A DNA stretch of 64,000 bases, taken from positions 253,621,542 to 253,685,541 of the forward strand of contig CM068375.1 in NCBI GenBank assembly GCA_034769895.1, read 5' to 3'. Source of the stretch: Magicicada septendecula. Lineage: Eukaryota; Arthropoda; Insecta; Hemiptera; Cicadidae. Under the pieces are notes generated by a model. The model ran no database searches. It had not been told where the DNA came from and worked only from the letters and a program-made list of their open reading frames with translations. Position numbers and translations under genes: made by a program. The first letter of the stretch is position 1, and every line of letters starts with the position of its first letter. Positions 21,650-33,406 of the stretch are shown in pieces.

Positions 21650-24600
21650 TGTAACATGACATAAGATAGTGAAAATATACTGATGATTAATAATAAACAA
21701 AAAAGCTGAAGATAAGAAGAAATGCTAAAAAACTTATAACTCAAAGATTAATGACCAAATTACGAAATGACAAATGACTAAGAAACTGACGATGACTTGA
21801 CCCAATAGATTGGATAACAACAAGGAAAATAAAATGTAACAAGAAGTAAGGAACAAGAAACCAAATATAATCAAGAATGTAATAACGAACATTGTAATCC
21901 CCAAATTATGACTAAAATATGTATGTAAACCAATGCACTAAAATAGTCAGGGCATAAATAAGATGTAACCATGTTAACAATAACAAGTAAGATAGTGATA
22001 TTATGTATATTATATGAAAGAAGAAGAAAAATGTACCTCTAAATATAAGGTAGGAAATTAAAAATAACCATACCCAATTAATAGTGATAAACATAGTCAA
22101 AGCAAGTAAAAGATACTTTGAGCCAAATAGAGGCAATAATTAATAACAAAAAGTGATCAATGTGAATTGAAAATAAACTAATTATTCATGACCAATAATC
22201 ACACAGTGATATTAAAATAATCAGACAAACAGTGTGAGTAATATTAAATGAGTGAGATAAAAAGTGTATAAATATAAGTAAGTGGTAACATGCTATGTAT
22301 AGCATATTATAAAAAGTGAAAGTGATAATAAATAAAGAAACCTTCTATGAAGGGAAAAGTGCAGTGGGTGTACAGTATAAAGTATTTTAAAAGCAGACTG
22401 TAATAAAATAGCTAAACAACCTTTGATAAACTTTATGTTAGCAAGTAAGACTACACTGATTGTGCTGTTATTAATTTAAGTGATAGTAAGTAAGAATTAT
22501 AAAAATAAGGTAAAAATTAAGTTATTAGAATGAATAGTAAAATAAGAAAGACAGACACTGTATTTAAGTGAAGGAATTAGTAAGTGAGGTATATTGTGTA
22601 AGGTACAGTTTAAAAGTAGTATTATAAGAGTTTCGTTATTGTTCAAAAAACCATAGAATGTAGTAACTTATAAGATAAGCAAGGTAGTAGTAAAAAACAG
22701 AAAATTAGTTAGAAGTTTAATTTCAGGCTTGAACCTGGCAAGGAATATTTTATAATAAGGTGTGGTAAGAATCACCAATGTTTTATTATCTGTTTATATA
22801 AAAAATTGTTTAATGTACCAATATATAAAATTAATGAGTTACAAGGAATGTTAAATAGTAGCATGGGGAAATCTAGGCTCTAGGCCTAACATTTAGTGAA
22901 GGAACTTTGTAAATTTAAAAGGGAAACAATAACCCAGTATCAATCAGAGTATATCAAATGTTTAAGCAGTTAAGTAAGTATACCTAGTACAAAAATGTAT
23001 AAATAATATCCAGTTTTAAAATAACTACATAAGAAATATAAATAAGAAAATAAGGAAAATGTTATTAACTATTCAAAAGTAATCATGAGGGATATCAAAA
23101 TAATCCTTAACAAAAAAGAAGAACAATGGTGTTCGTATAATTGATGTAACCACTAATATAAGAAGGAAATCTTAATTTGAAGATATTTTATAGATTTAAA
23201 CCAAAATAAAACGTTAGAATATAACAATGTCATAAGATACTGACCAATGAGAATTAGCATAATTTAATAGGTAACCATAGCAACTGAGATTTATTACCAA
23301 AAAAAAACCGTTGGAATTCTAATTAATTCATTATTGACTGACGCGGAGGGCGGATGTATGAAGCTCTCGATCCGAAATTAACTTAAAAAACTGAAATTTT
23401 TAATAAATCAAGAAGGAAGAAGTATTGTAGAAGCATTCCATACTACATCTGATGAAATGAACCAGTATTAAAAGATTTAAACCATAGAAATCACAGAAAA
23501 AATAAGAATACTTCGAAGGAACGTAACGGACGAACTATCCTGAAGGAAGAAGGGGATCGACCTAACTCAACCTGAGGACTTCGAACGACTACAGAGACTG
23601 GTGGAAGCCGAACTTTAATTGAAGCCATTGAACGAGAATTGCGAACCATCCAAAGAAGAGAAGACGACTAGAGGATTCCTGAAGAAGAAGACGAACATCG
23701 GAGAAGCCACATCAAGAACTCGATGAGTATAAACTAACAATTTCACTTAAAAATAGATTCCAATTATCCATAATAACGAGATAAGAAGTTTTCACTTCAC
23801 TGATTACAATTTTGACTCAATAACTGAATTTAATTAATATATCACTATTAATAAAACATAATTAAGCAATAAACTTTGATATCGAATTATAATAAATTTT
23901 AAAAAAACATAACTTGCTGACAAAAATTTAACCAAACACTATTCTAATTCTCATTGCCAATAACTTACTTTGTATGTAGTATTGTATTAACCATTGTGTA
24001 TTTAGTTTTAAGGAGTGTTATAATCTTGTGCATTTTTAGCCGATAATCCAACTTCTGTGGTCAAAAGGACTTAAAACACCCTGAGACAAAAATAATAATT
24101 GTAAACAAACATTATTCGCCATGCTGGCGTCTTTACGTTACGAACTACTGAGCGATGCCAACTGAGCAATTTGTAAAAGCCGGTATCAACATAAACATAT
24201 GTACTATTCATTAAATGTAATTGAAAGGATAATATAAAGAAGGGTTTAATAAATTTTAATGTTCTTCAACGCTGTATGTTTGATTCATATAAAATAACGT
24301 AATATAAAGAAATACTAAACTGAAAACGCCAACATACCACAGTTAGCGAAGTCGACACTGCAAGACAGCGTGAGCCAATCAGGTGACGAGGCGGCAAGAT
24401 TCGAATTGAACAACGAGAGATACGGTTAGCCCGTAAGTATTAAGAAAAAGTGTAATCCGTCTCGCTACATACGATTAACCCTTCACAGAGGTATTTAACA
24501 GATTAATACTCACAAGTACCCACAATTACACACTTATACTACGAATGCAACGAGTGACATAAAACGCTCGCCACACATTTTCGTTACTGGTACAAAGACG

Positions 24601-24653
24601 ATACTAAGGGGGAAATTTATATTTTGAAAACCCCGTAAAAACGGCTAATTACA
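21650..24653 (+). repeat. Solo LTR (about 3.0 kb) nested in element A
   Basis: Starts TGTAACATGACATAAG, close to the first bases of the A LTR (TGTAACATGACAGAAA), but diverges quickly, so it is a sister family. It ends CTAATTACA and is flanked by ATAT on both sides (21646-21649 and 24654-24657). Only one LTR and no coding sequence are present, so it is a solo LTR left by recombination. Near its end CGTTAC is followed directly by TGGTACAAAGACG (about 24593), another internal primer-site-like sequence. Confidence 0.7.
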
Positions 24654-24657
24654 ATAT

Positions 24658-25484
24658 TGGTAACCAGAAGAAGATTGTGTGAACAACAGAAGAAATAAAG
24701 AGAATTGAGACAGAAGATTCCTAGCGATAAGTTATATTAGCAGAGCTTTAAAACATAAGAAGAATAAATGAGATAGAAAATATTAGCAAATTTGAGCAAC
24801 CATGAAGTGATAAATCCAAGGATGTTTTTTATTAGTCGAGAATAGTCTATTTTTTAATAATTTTTATTTAATGACTGTATGTAGATGTATTCCAGCAGTC
24901 TTATACTTGAGCAGAGATGATGTTCCTCTGATCTCAGAAAGCGTAGTATGGCCAGCAGAGTATTGAAGCCCCAAGTGCCGCTCTGGACTGCCTCAGCTCA
25001 CGTGATAGGGAATGGATATCCCAGGGATGAAGCACCAAGTAAAAGAAAAAAATATATATATAATAATAATATATCTCAGATTACAATAACTATCTAGTAA
25101 GAAGCAGAATGATCACTGTTGCACACCACTATATAAAAATTATCCCAATTAGCGCTTTTAAGCTTGACAACTCATCGTCAGATCAGAATTCCGATCTGAC
25201 GATGAGCTGTGAAGCTTGAAAGCGCTAATTGGGATAATTTTTATATAGTGGTGTGCAACAGTGATCATTCTGCTTGTGATTTCAACCACTAACACAACTT
25301 TCTTCATTTATCTAATAAGAGTAAAATAAATGAAAAAAAAACTAAAGCTCAACTACGAAGAAGCAGGTATAGAAATGGATAGGAAGACAAACAAGAAATA
25401 TAATAAACAATAAATATCATAAGCAATTATTTCATCCACACTAAACGTATGATCTGAATTAATCACTTCTGGAGGAGGGCAATC
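24658..25484 (+). other. 3' untranslated end of element A with foldback insertion and PPT
   Basis: No gene. It contains the conserved block AGAGATGATGTTCCTCTGAT (24914-24933) shared with elements B and E, a foldback element (25102-25275), and the polypurine tract GGAGGAGGG (25471-25479) just before the 3' LTR, where plus-strand synthesis would start. Confidence 0.7.
25102..25275. repeat. Foldback element with hammerhead-like core
   Basis: An almost perfect palindrome. The left arm starts AAGCAGAATGATCACTG and the right arm ends CAGTGATCATTCTGCTT, with the centre near 25187. The right arm reads CTGACGA...GAAA (25196-25221) with AGCT pairing to AGCT between the two, so it resembles a decayed hammerhead core. 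No target duplication was recognised. Confidence 0.75.
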
Positions 25485-28400
25485 TGTAACATGACAGAAA
25501 ATCTACCTTATTATAATTCAAGAATAAGCAAATATAAAATAAAAACAAACTGGCATAAAGAATAATTACTATAATAATTACTCAAGAACAACGGTAAACT
25601 GAAATTCTAGATCCAAAGAAACCAAGTTCATTAAAACCAAACATACAATCTATAATAAATAATAGGAAGATAATTATAGTCCAACTTATAGTGTAGATAC
25701 ACCCAGGTAGAATAGGAGCAGGTAAGGAAAAACCATGGATAAACAAACCCACAGAATAGAAAAATAACTATTGAAAAACAATACCACATTATAAAAATAA
25801 AAACCCAAAAAGATAACATAAGAAAAGTACAATACAGTAAAATAAAAACAGTGTAAATTAAGTGTAAGTATAGATGTTAGATATAAGACAACCTCAAGAC
25901 AAAAGATAAAAGCAATTATGTCACAAGATTATATGACTAAAGGTGGACAAGTGTAATTTATTTTTATTATGAAAAGTGACTACTAATAATACAAATTAAG
26001 TGATGTTCCTTATTCCCCAAGACTAGATAAAATTACTAGAGATAAGATTAGGGAATACAGTGAATAGTGAGGGGAACCAGGGTAAATCCCTAAATCAATA
26101 AACAAAAACAGAAATAGACTGAATAAAAGTTAATTTTAATAACTGTTTAAATAAAAACAGATGTGTTTTGTTGTGTTAGAAGTTCATTGAACCCATAGCA
26201 CTGAATGCTTGGGATTACATTTATTTTAAGAGAATACCTTTATTATGTTTTAATAATGTCAATTAATCATAGACTATGTTGTAGTTAAGTAAGGGCAATT
26301 TAGTTGTTAGGATTTTATTAGAATTGTATGTTAGAAAGGGTAATAGCAATCTGAAATAATTGTAAACTTAGTGATAGAACTAACATCAATACATAGACCA
26401 AATTGTAAACCTCACAAACATGATAAATTAATAGTAAATAGGTTATGCAGGGGTGCCCACAGGGGGGGATCATAGCACAAGTTACGCATTGAGAATTTTT
26501 GGGGGGGATTTTTCGGGTGTATTTTAAGGATTTTTGGGGGGGGATTTTTTCAAGAATAACATTTTAAATCCAACATTGATGGAAATTTTTACCGTGTTTG
26601 TGCAACAAACTAAGCTATTAGTAAAAAACTAAAGCAATTGCATATCTTTATGATTGGTTTAACGAACTGGCAGCATAAATGTATCTACCAGTACAACTAG
26701 TAGTAAGTTTTGTTTTGGAATTTGGAAAACTGACCCTGACAGCCTGCAGCAACATCCTGTCAATGAGCCAGAGGGTACATGAATAATAAATCGTGAATGT
26801 AAAAATGTGTGTGTGTGCTAAGCTTGTAGACCGGCGGGCATTGGGGGGGATTTATCAATTTAGGGGAGTGCTGAGACTTTTGGGGGCGATTTGCGCATTG
26901 GGCCTTGGGGGGATGGGCACCCCTGAGTAAATGAAACAAATCAAATGAGTGAAAAATGTTGAATTTAACACACCAACAATTTATTATAAATGTAACAACA
27001 CTTAGTGAAAGTTATTAAGGAATGCACAGGATATTATCAGGAAAAGGCAAGTGTAATAACACTGGGGCCTAGAGAAAAGCCTAAATTGAAGGTAGGGTTC
27101 AAATTAGCTAAGTAAATCATCAAATTACTGAGAATTAAAGAAACCAAATCATAATAATTCAATCAATGATCTTGATTAATGATAATTGGAATCTAACAAA
27201 TACTGTAAACCATTTAATTTGTAAGGAAGTAAAGTAGGTAAGGCGTACAAGCAAATATTATGTAAATATGACTTTTGAGTTAAAAAATACTATAAAATAT
27301 ATCATGTATGGTATTAAATTGTGCAGAATTAAATAAGGAATTTGATTATGTAATTAGAATTTCATAAGAATAGATAATAATCAAAATGTAAATTTTAATA
27401 TAATGTAAAATTCAATTCTTTTGAACAAAATCAAACTTGAGACTTAAGTATCAGCTGACTGAAAACAATGTAAATTTACTAATAAATCAGCCGAGACCTT
27501 TTGAATGATGAAGAAATAACTGGGAGTTGATTGTTAAACGTCAAGGTGAACACATCAGAATGATATAGCTAAAAAAGATAACAAAATTTTTGACAAGAAC
27601 TAAGCTTAAGAAAGGAAATTTTAAATATGAGTTGTTCATACAAAAGTTAAATAAAAGAAACCAAACCATTACTTTTATGAAGATTGGCAATTATATATAG
27701 GAACGGTCCAGGCTCTAATCAAGAAATTTCCAATGTGAATATTCTCACGACATTCTGGATGAACTATTTGAAACGAAGACACCTTTAACCAACAACTATT
27801 ACCGAAACTAAAACGGATTACGAACACTGAATCATCACACTACAACGAAGAAAATTAATAACTACTGCTCTGATGAGGTACACTTAAAGAATAAACATTT
27901 ATTTGGAGGAAAATCGTTAAGAAGATCTTTGTATAAATCCGAGTGAAGGGATCGGCCATTTTGATGAGAGTCGATTTCAATCAGCTGTGATGACATCAGC
28001 CCAAGCTTAGCCTGTGGTTCGAATATTTCCATTTTTACTAACATTTTTATGATAAATATTATTTCTATTTTATTAAGTAAGAACTTTTAGTTGTAAGTAT
28101 TGTACTTTTCAGCATTGCCCTTTTCTGACTTCTGATAACGGTAAAAAGAACCCTATTAATTTTAAAATGTTATTAATTTAAAAAAGAAACCAAATCGACC
28201 TGAGATAAGAGTTCAAGCTGTGCATAATTATTTCGACTCAAAGTCGACTAATCGCAACAAGATCAATAAATGAAATTAAATATTCCATATTTGAGTTTTA
28301 TTTCTTTGCAAAGTATATAATTAAAAGAATTTCAGATATTAATTGTAACTTGGATGTCAAGGAGGAAGAGAATGACATAGAAAAGGAGTAAAAACACTGA

Positions 28401-28761
28401 ATCTACAAATACAATAAATCGATTATTCAAATCACATAATCTATTTAACGTTTTAAACAAATTATTCATCACCAACCAAAATAAATAAAATAAGAAAGGA
28501 ATTAATATAACAACTAGGATTAATACAATAATTCACAAAATACTAAATAATAAAAAAAAAATTTTCTCAATAAATTAAAATTCAACAAAATTTTTTTAAA
28601 TCTTTAATTGATCAAATAAAAAGGTTTCGTTACAAAGTGGCGTCCAAACGTGGGACATCATTTTGAAGGAATCCGCTACCCAGAAGGAAGATAGAAATAA
28701 ATTCTAGACTATAAATAGGAATATTCTCATCTAGTTTGGCAATATAAAACGTTACGTTACA
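25485..28761 (+). repeat. 3' LTR of element A (3,277 bp)
   Basis: Matches 9944-13170. It is about 50 bp longer, largely because the MITE inside it (26448-26925) has a roughly 40-bp local duplication around a run of G. It ends at 28761 and is followed by the right target duplication GTAT. Confidence 0.92.
26448..26925. mobile_element. G-rich hAT-type MITE inside 3' LTR of A
   Basis: Same element and same position as the copy at 10905-11344, with inverted ends CAGGGGTGCCCAC and GGGCACCCCTG. It is 38 bp longer because GAATTTTTGGGGGGGATTTTT-like sequence is duplicated near 26500. Confidence 0.7.
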
Positions 28762-28936
28762 GTATTTATTACAATTTATTTATCATGTTTACTTTTATTA
28801 TTTGTTGTGTATAGTACACTCAATGAATCTGTGAGTTTGACATTGATATAAGCGAGCAAGGACAAGCGATAGTTGTCTAGTTAAAAATATCTCTCCCTTA
28901 CTACACATGGTGGTTATTTTCATTACTTTCTAATAA

Positions 28937-29941
28937 TGTAAAGGTACTGACTTCTTACCTTTTTAAAATACTACACTCATCATAATACTCACCGCTGCCA
29001 GAATTTTACTTACCGTCATGGTCCCCGTAAAACTTACCTTATTAAATTACCCAGGTCGCCAACATGTTTTTTAGTTATACATGTAAACTTTGAACACTCT
29101 TGCCCTTATAAAAATCCCGCTGTCTGACTGTAATAAAATTTCAGAAAACCCCCGATTTCGTTAGACGAGTTGTCAGCACAGAATAGGAAATGGTTATGGC
29201 GTAATAACTTAATTTAACACATTTTTATATCCCTAAACAAACTTGATTTTATTTTATTAAGTAGCCTACAGCTGAAAAACATGAATTTGTTCAAACACCA
29301 ATTTTATCAACTAATTATTTTATAGGAACCAGTACTTTTAATCATGATTTCTTCCATTGAATATATAGCTTTTACCCCCTTTATATTATTTTCATTAATT
29401 CTTTTATAAATCTAAATTTGTATAGTTTTTTACTGATATCAGATTGTTACGGAGTCACTTTTATATATATTTGTTACTTAACTGACATGTGTTCCAGTTG
29501 TTACCTGATCACTAGTATTTCACTGTCACATTAGCCACATCACACAGAACTGTTCTAACTGCACGAATTAACGTATTCGTTAATTGTCTCGATCTCTTTC
29601 TTCATTTTACTCTTTTGCACACTTTTTATAAGATTCGGTAGGCCTAGGCTACTGTATTCGCTTTGGCCTACCGAAATTTCCGAGGCCACTGTATAAAGTT
29701 TTACTTATACATGCACTGCTCTCCACTGCTGTCTGATGATAACTCTGGTGATAGACTGCATGCTGTAATTCACAAAAAGCCTGCTGCTGGGGCAGTTACG
29801 CAATGCGTCTAGACTGTTGTTTAGACTAACTATATGTATGTTGTACTGGGGCTCCTCACAGGTGAAAGTAACAAGTTATTAATCACTGAACTACTGAATT
29901 AAAATTAAAACTGGGGCGGCATACAATTCTGTACCGTTACA
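28937..29941 (-). repeat. 3' LTR of element D
   Basis: On the minus strand it begins TGTAACGGTACAG and ends AGTACCTTTACA. It carries GTTGGCGACCTGGG (about 29046-29059), a primer-site-like sequence about 110 bp before the LTR end, followed by several GGTAAG-type motifs. The purine tract just outside is complementary to ATACCCCCC at 29942-29950. Confidence 0.9.
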
Positions 29942-29950
29942 ATACCCCCC

Positions 29951-31858
29951 CAATAAGAGATTGAAGGCCGAGGCATTCAAACTCTTATTGCCTAAACCCT
30001 AAGAGGGCCAGCGAGGATATGGCGCCGCAACCCCCTGAACACTTTACTAAAATCATGGGTTCTTACCCCTCTAGTCTGGTGACTGTGACAGCACCCATCC
30101 GACCTTACTGGACTTCTCTGTTCGAGATCCCAACACCATAAGCTCGGACAGATACCTGCCCCAGTATTGCCTGACTCTATAACATTTAATTAAAAAATTG
30201 AACAAACGGCCTTCCACCACTCCATATCCCACAACTGATTTGTTTCCTCTTAGCCATACAGGCTCATTCTTTGCAAAGTACTGGTTCTGTTTATACAAAG
30301 TACTGGTTTGGTTTAAAAATAATAATATAAACTTACAGTCTACCTACAGTTCAATCATATATAACAATTTTTTTTTTCTATACTACCCCCCTTTTAATCC
30401 CTTAACCCCTGATACCCATTACATATTACTGTGTTCTGCGCTAGGCTTCTTGGCCATTGCCGGCCTCATCCTAGCCGTAAACCACATCTCCCTCGTGACC
30501 TGTAACTAGGTCACCCCCCATCCACACTCACTATTTCCCCCCTGGACTGTGGCGCCCAGTTGCTTTCACAAGGACTGATGCGGAAGGGGTGGACATTTTT
30601 TTCTTTTATTCCACCCCCATCCTTGCTTCGGCGTTACAATAAAATTCAGTGTTACACTTACTATTCTTGATTTATACGTCCCTAATGGACTACCACCCCT
30701 ATCTGGGAGAAAATAGACCTGTTCCAAAATTAGGTAGATTCTCCAAAAAATAAACCCCCTACTAAGTCTAACAAACCACCGGGTTAACAAAATAAAACAA
30801 ACCACAAGCCGGTTATATCAAGTAAAATTTATGATTTGCCATAATTAACTACTTTCACGGTCATGATCCGGTGAGGTCATGACCGCACTTAGGTGGAGAA
30901 TCTACAGTTAAAACATAAAACAAGATTGACATTGATAAAATTTACATGAACAGAAATATCCACATCTTATTTTCCAAACACTATCTCAGCTTTGACGTTC
31001 TTTCAGTTTTCAATTTTAAATGAATATTTTAATCATTGTTTACATCAATTAGCATTTAATTTATAATTCCAGTTTGAATTCAAATGAAAATAAAGTTAAG
31101 TTCATTATTAAAAATCATCTTCTCTATTAATTTAATTACCAACTTAATTTAATTATATTTAATTCCTCAAACTCTAAGTTACAGTAATTACCTCATTACT
31201 ATTTTGTCTGAAAAAAAATTAACTTCAATTCTTTTATGTCACAATAAGATCTTGCTCAAGATACTGATTCATCAAGCTACAACAGTTATCAGCTTCCACA
31301 CCTGGCTATACACATTAGTCAAAACATTCAACACACCTGTTTACATCAACAATAGTCTGCCAGACTGGTGTTATAAACACTCTCAGTATCAACATTCATG
31401 GTTACGTCATATACTGACACATCTGCGTACTTCAGCTGTTAATTTCTCTGAGTCTTGTAGTTAACATATTTATCAATTTCTATTTATTACAATTCAAACC
31501 AAAATTAATTTTGCTTCATTAATAAAATTAACCTTTTTAAATTATTTGTTTAACTTGACAATTATTTAATAACCTCCACTCAAAACAATTTAGCTGTAAT
31601 TATATTATTTAAAACATTTTTAATATACACACATCATACAAAATAGACTTAAATATTATTATGCCATTTGTTCTTATTACAAACATACGTTACCTATAAG
31701 CTATACTGTACATTGCAGCAAAATAATATTAACACAATACATTTATTTACAAATTTTCGTCATATCCAATTATTATTTGTCACACTTCAATACCTGATTC
31801 AGCCAAGTCGTTACCATATACTAAAGTATTTAAAATGTCCATACACTGCTTTTGTAAT
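29951..31858 (-). other. Untranslated 3' internal region of element D
   Basis: No gene was recognised in these 1.9 kb. The part next to the LTR (29960-30170) is clearly related to 53,840-54,030 in element C: GGCGCCATATCCTC, then a CTCTTAG block, then the G6 tract. This supports a common origin of C and D. Confidence 0.7.
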
Positions 31859-32485
31859 TCAACCTCCATCGTCATGTATATACCTAACGTATTTATAGCA
31901 TAAATCATTTTTATTTACATCCAGTTTATTATTATTATTATAAACCATTACGTCTATATCATTCATTATCCCATTTATTATGTCATACAACTTGTCAATA
32001 TCAATTATTTTTGTCCAGTCTCCGTAAGTATTTTTTCTCAACATCAAGTCAGTTATTTTATCATTTATAACAGTTTTATTCAAATATTCCTCTCTCTCTG
32101 TTTCATAATGCAATTCCCTTTCTTCATCTCTCTCAATATCTAACACCTGCACCAACATTTCATAACCTCTATTAATCTCAAAAATTTTTATTTCTCTCTC
32201 TCTTTTTTTACAACACCTCTCATAACCATACTGAACTCTCCCATTCCATGCAAAGGGCACCATTAAATATTTATTACCTCTACTGGCTTTACCAGTTAAA
32301 TCACAAAAAATACAGGGACCATCTGAAGACACCTTGTCTTCCATACAAATACAGGAGGAAACTCTGTCCTCATTAAACACCTGTGAAAACTCTGTTTCAC
32401 CATAAACTTGGGGAACATCTGCCCTTTGCCCATTGAACCTCTCTACACACACACTTATAACCTCATCAACACTTTCTCTGCTCAC
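31859..32485 (-). CDS. Element D ORF2: orphan 'VPFAW' protein segment (about 208 aa)
   Basis: No known family. The first codon in the open frame is GTG, so a start of its own is unlikely; it is probably the second half of ORF1. It contains NGQRADVPQV, EDRVSS, then a Cys-bearing block: GPCIFC, KYLMVPFAW, and YERCCKK. The C-terminal half has NDKITDLMLRKNTYGDWTKI and ends YKYVRYIHDDGG*. All these blocks recur in element C (KYSKFVVPFAW, GGCDRCYD, NDKITYLMLSKNT, DDGG*). The Cys pairs could bind zinc; that is inference. Conservation between two diverged elements suggests the protein was functional until recently. Confidence 0.6.
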   Translation of the reverse strand: MSRESVDEVISVCVERFNGQRADVPQVYGETEFSQVFNEDRVSSCICMEDKVSSDGPCIFCDLTGKASRGNKYLMVPFAWNGRVQYGYERCCKKREREIKIFEINRGYEMLVQVLDIERDEERELHYETEREEYLNKTVINDKITDLMLRKNTYGDWTKIIDIDKLYDIINGIMNDIDVMVYNNNNKLDVNKNDLCYKYVRYIHDDGG

Positions 32486-33216
32486 ACCTTACACTCTAAC
32501 ACCACGTTTTTAATTTCACCACTATTACTTACCGTATCATTCTTAGATACCCCATTTTCAGCTATATAATCATTATTCTTATTTAATGTTATTTCATTAT
32601 TATAATTACTTATATTAACATCACCACTTACCTCAGAATTGTAATCACCATCATTATCTTCACTAGTCAACACTACCTCTCCCAATATTTTGTCACTGTT
32701 ATTTATGAATTCATTATTAGAATTATCGTTATCACTCACCTGGTTAATTATTCCCTCACTATCATTAACAACATTATTATCACTTACCTGTTTTGATTCA
32801 ACTTCTGTACTCTCTTTTAATTGACATCTATCTTCCTCCCACTTCTCGTCTGGTTTATCAAGAGCATTTTTTAGTTTATTGAAACCCTTATCCATTATTT
32901 TATTCAGATTATCAAAATGTTTGTTCATCATTTCAAAACCCTTAACCATCTCTGCTTTTATAAGGTTCAACATATACGTCTTATATTCAGATTCACTCAT
33001 ATTATCCCTACTTACCTTATTATCTGCCACCTGATCGACTTTCTTTTTGTTAACGTGGTCTGTCTCTCTACCTTTATTTATCACCACCACACTATCATCA
33101 TTATCACTAGGCCTATTTACTGCCTTATTTTCTACCCCTATTACTTCAACTATCTTACCTTTATCATTTGTTATCTTACCCCACTCCTCGTCGGTCATTT
33201 CACCTACTTCACCCAT
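32482..33216 (-). CDS. Element D ORF1: acidic coiled-coil protein of unknown function (244 aa)
   Basis: Starts ATG at 33216 (MGEVGEMTDEEWGK). The protein is highly charged and rich in Asn, Asp and Ser. About residues 75-115 form a likely coiled coil (YMLNLIKAEMVKGFEMMNKH and on through LNKIMDKGFNKLKN). It ends with low-complexity NNE/SDN repeats. The corresponding protein of element C also starts with an acidic tail and heptad-like repeats (RFDINDSKFNEIN). It resembles a Gag N-terminus in style only; I recognise no family. The TGA at 32484-32482 overlaps the next ORF, which lies in the -1 frame and continues the homologous C protein. I therefore think the two were one protein and this copy has a frameshift. 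Confidence 0.6.
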   Translation of the reverse strand: MGEVGEMTDEEWGKITNDKGKIVEVIGVENKAVNRPSDNDDSVVVINKGRETDHVNKKKVDQVADNKVSRDNMSESEYKTYMLNLIKAEMVKGFEMMNKHFDNLNKIMDKGFNKLKNALDKPDEKWEEDRCQLKESTEVESKQVSDNNVVNDSEGIINQVSDNDNSNNEFINNSDKILGEVVLTSEDNDGDYNSEVSGDVNISNYNNEITLNKNNDYIAENGVSKNDTVSNSGEIKNVVLECKV

Positions 33217-33388
33217 ATTTATACTCGTACTTCAAAATTTATTTATAAACCCAACATTTACGCTACCAAAACATAACCTAATTTTCACAACGTAATTATA
33301 TACGATTAATTTTACAAATACGCCGTTACCAAATCCTACTTTCTGTGCTTTAAAACAGGTCTAGCTCCTATAATATTTATACAAACAT

Positions 33389-33406
33389 CCTGGCAGGGTC
33401 GCCAAC
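33389..33406 (-). promoter_or_regulatory. Primer-binding site of element D (Arg-tRNA type)
   Basis: On the minus strand the LTR end CTTTACA is followed by GTTGGCGACCCTGCCAGGATG. TGGCGACC-TG-CAGGAT is the kind of site found in 412/mdg1-like elements, which use tRNA-Arg. The assignment rests on recalled similarity. Confidence 0.55.

Larger units (their letters stand above)
9944..28761 (+). mobile_element. Ty3/gypsy-like LTR retrotransposon 'A' (18.8 kb, nested)
   Basis: Two direct repeats (9944-13170 and 25485-28761) both start TGTARCATGAC and end CGTTACGTTACA. They are flanked by a perfect 4-bp duplication, GTAT, at 9940-9943 and 28762-28765. A Lys-type primer-binding site follows the left LTR and a purine tract (GGAGGAGGGCAATC) precedes the right one. 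The order gag, protease, RT, RNase H, integrase places it in Ty3/gypsy. The reading frames are broken in many places. The LTRs differ by only a few bases per hundred by eye. The interior was later hit by a Tigger-like element and a solo LTR, which explains much of the length. Confidence 0.92.

Noticed and set aside
18658..25484. An env gene between integrase and the 3' LTR of A
   Set aside because: No ORF with signal peptide or membrane anchor is present; the interval is explained by repeats, a Tigger insertion, a solo LTR and a foldback element.
32482..32485. Programmed -1 frameshift between ORF1 and ORF2 of element D
   Set aside because: The overlap is only a few bases and contains no slippery heptamer. 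In element C the corresponding break lies elsewhere and in the other direction, so independent mutations are more likely.
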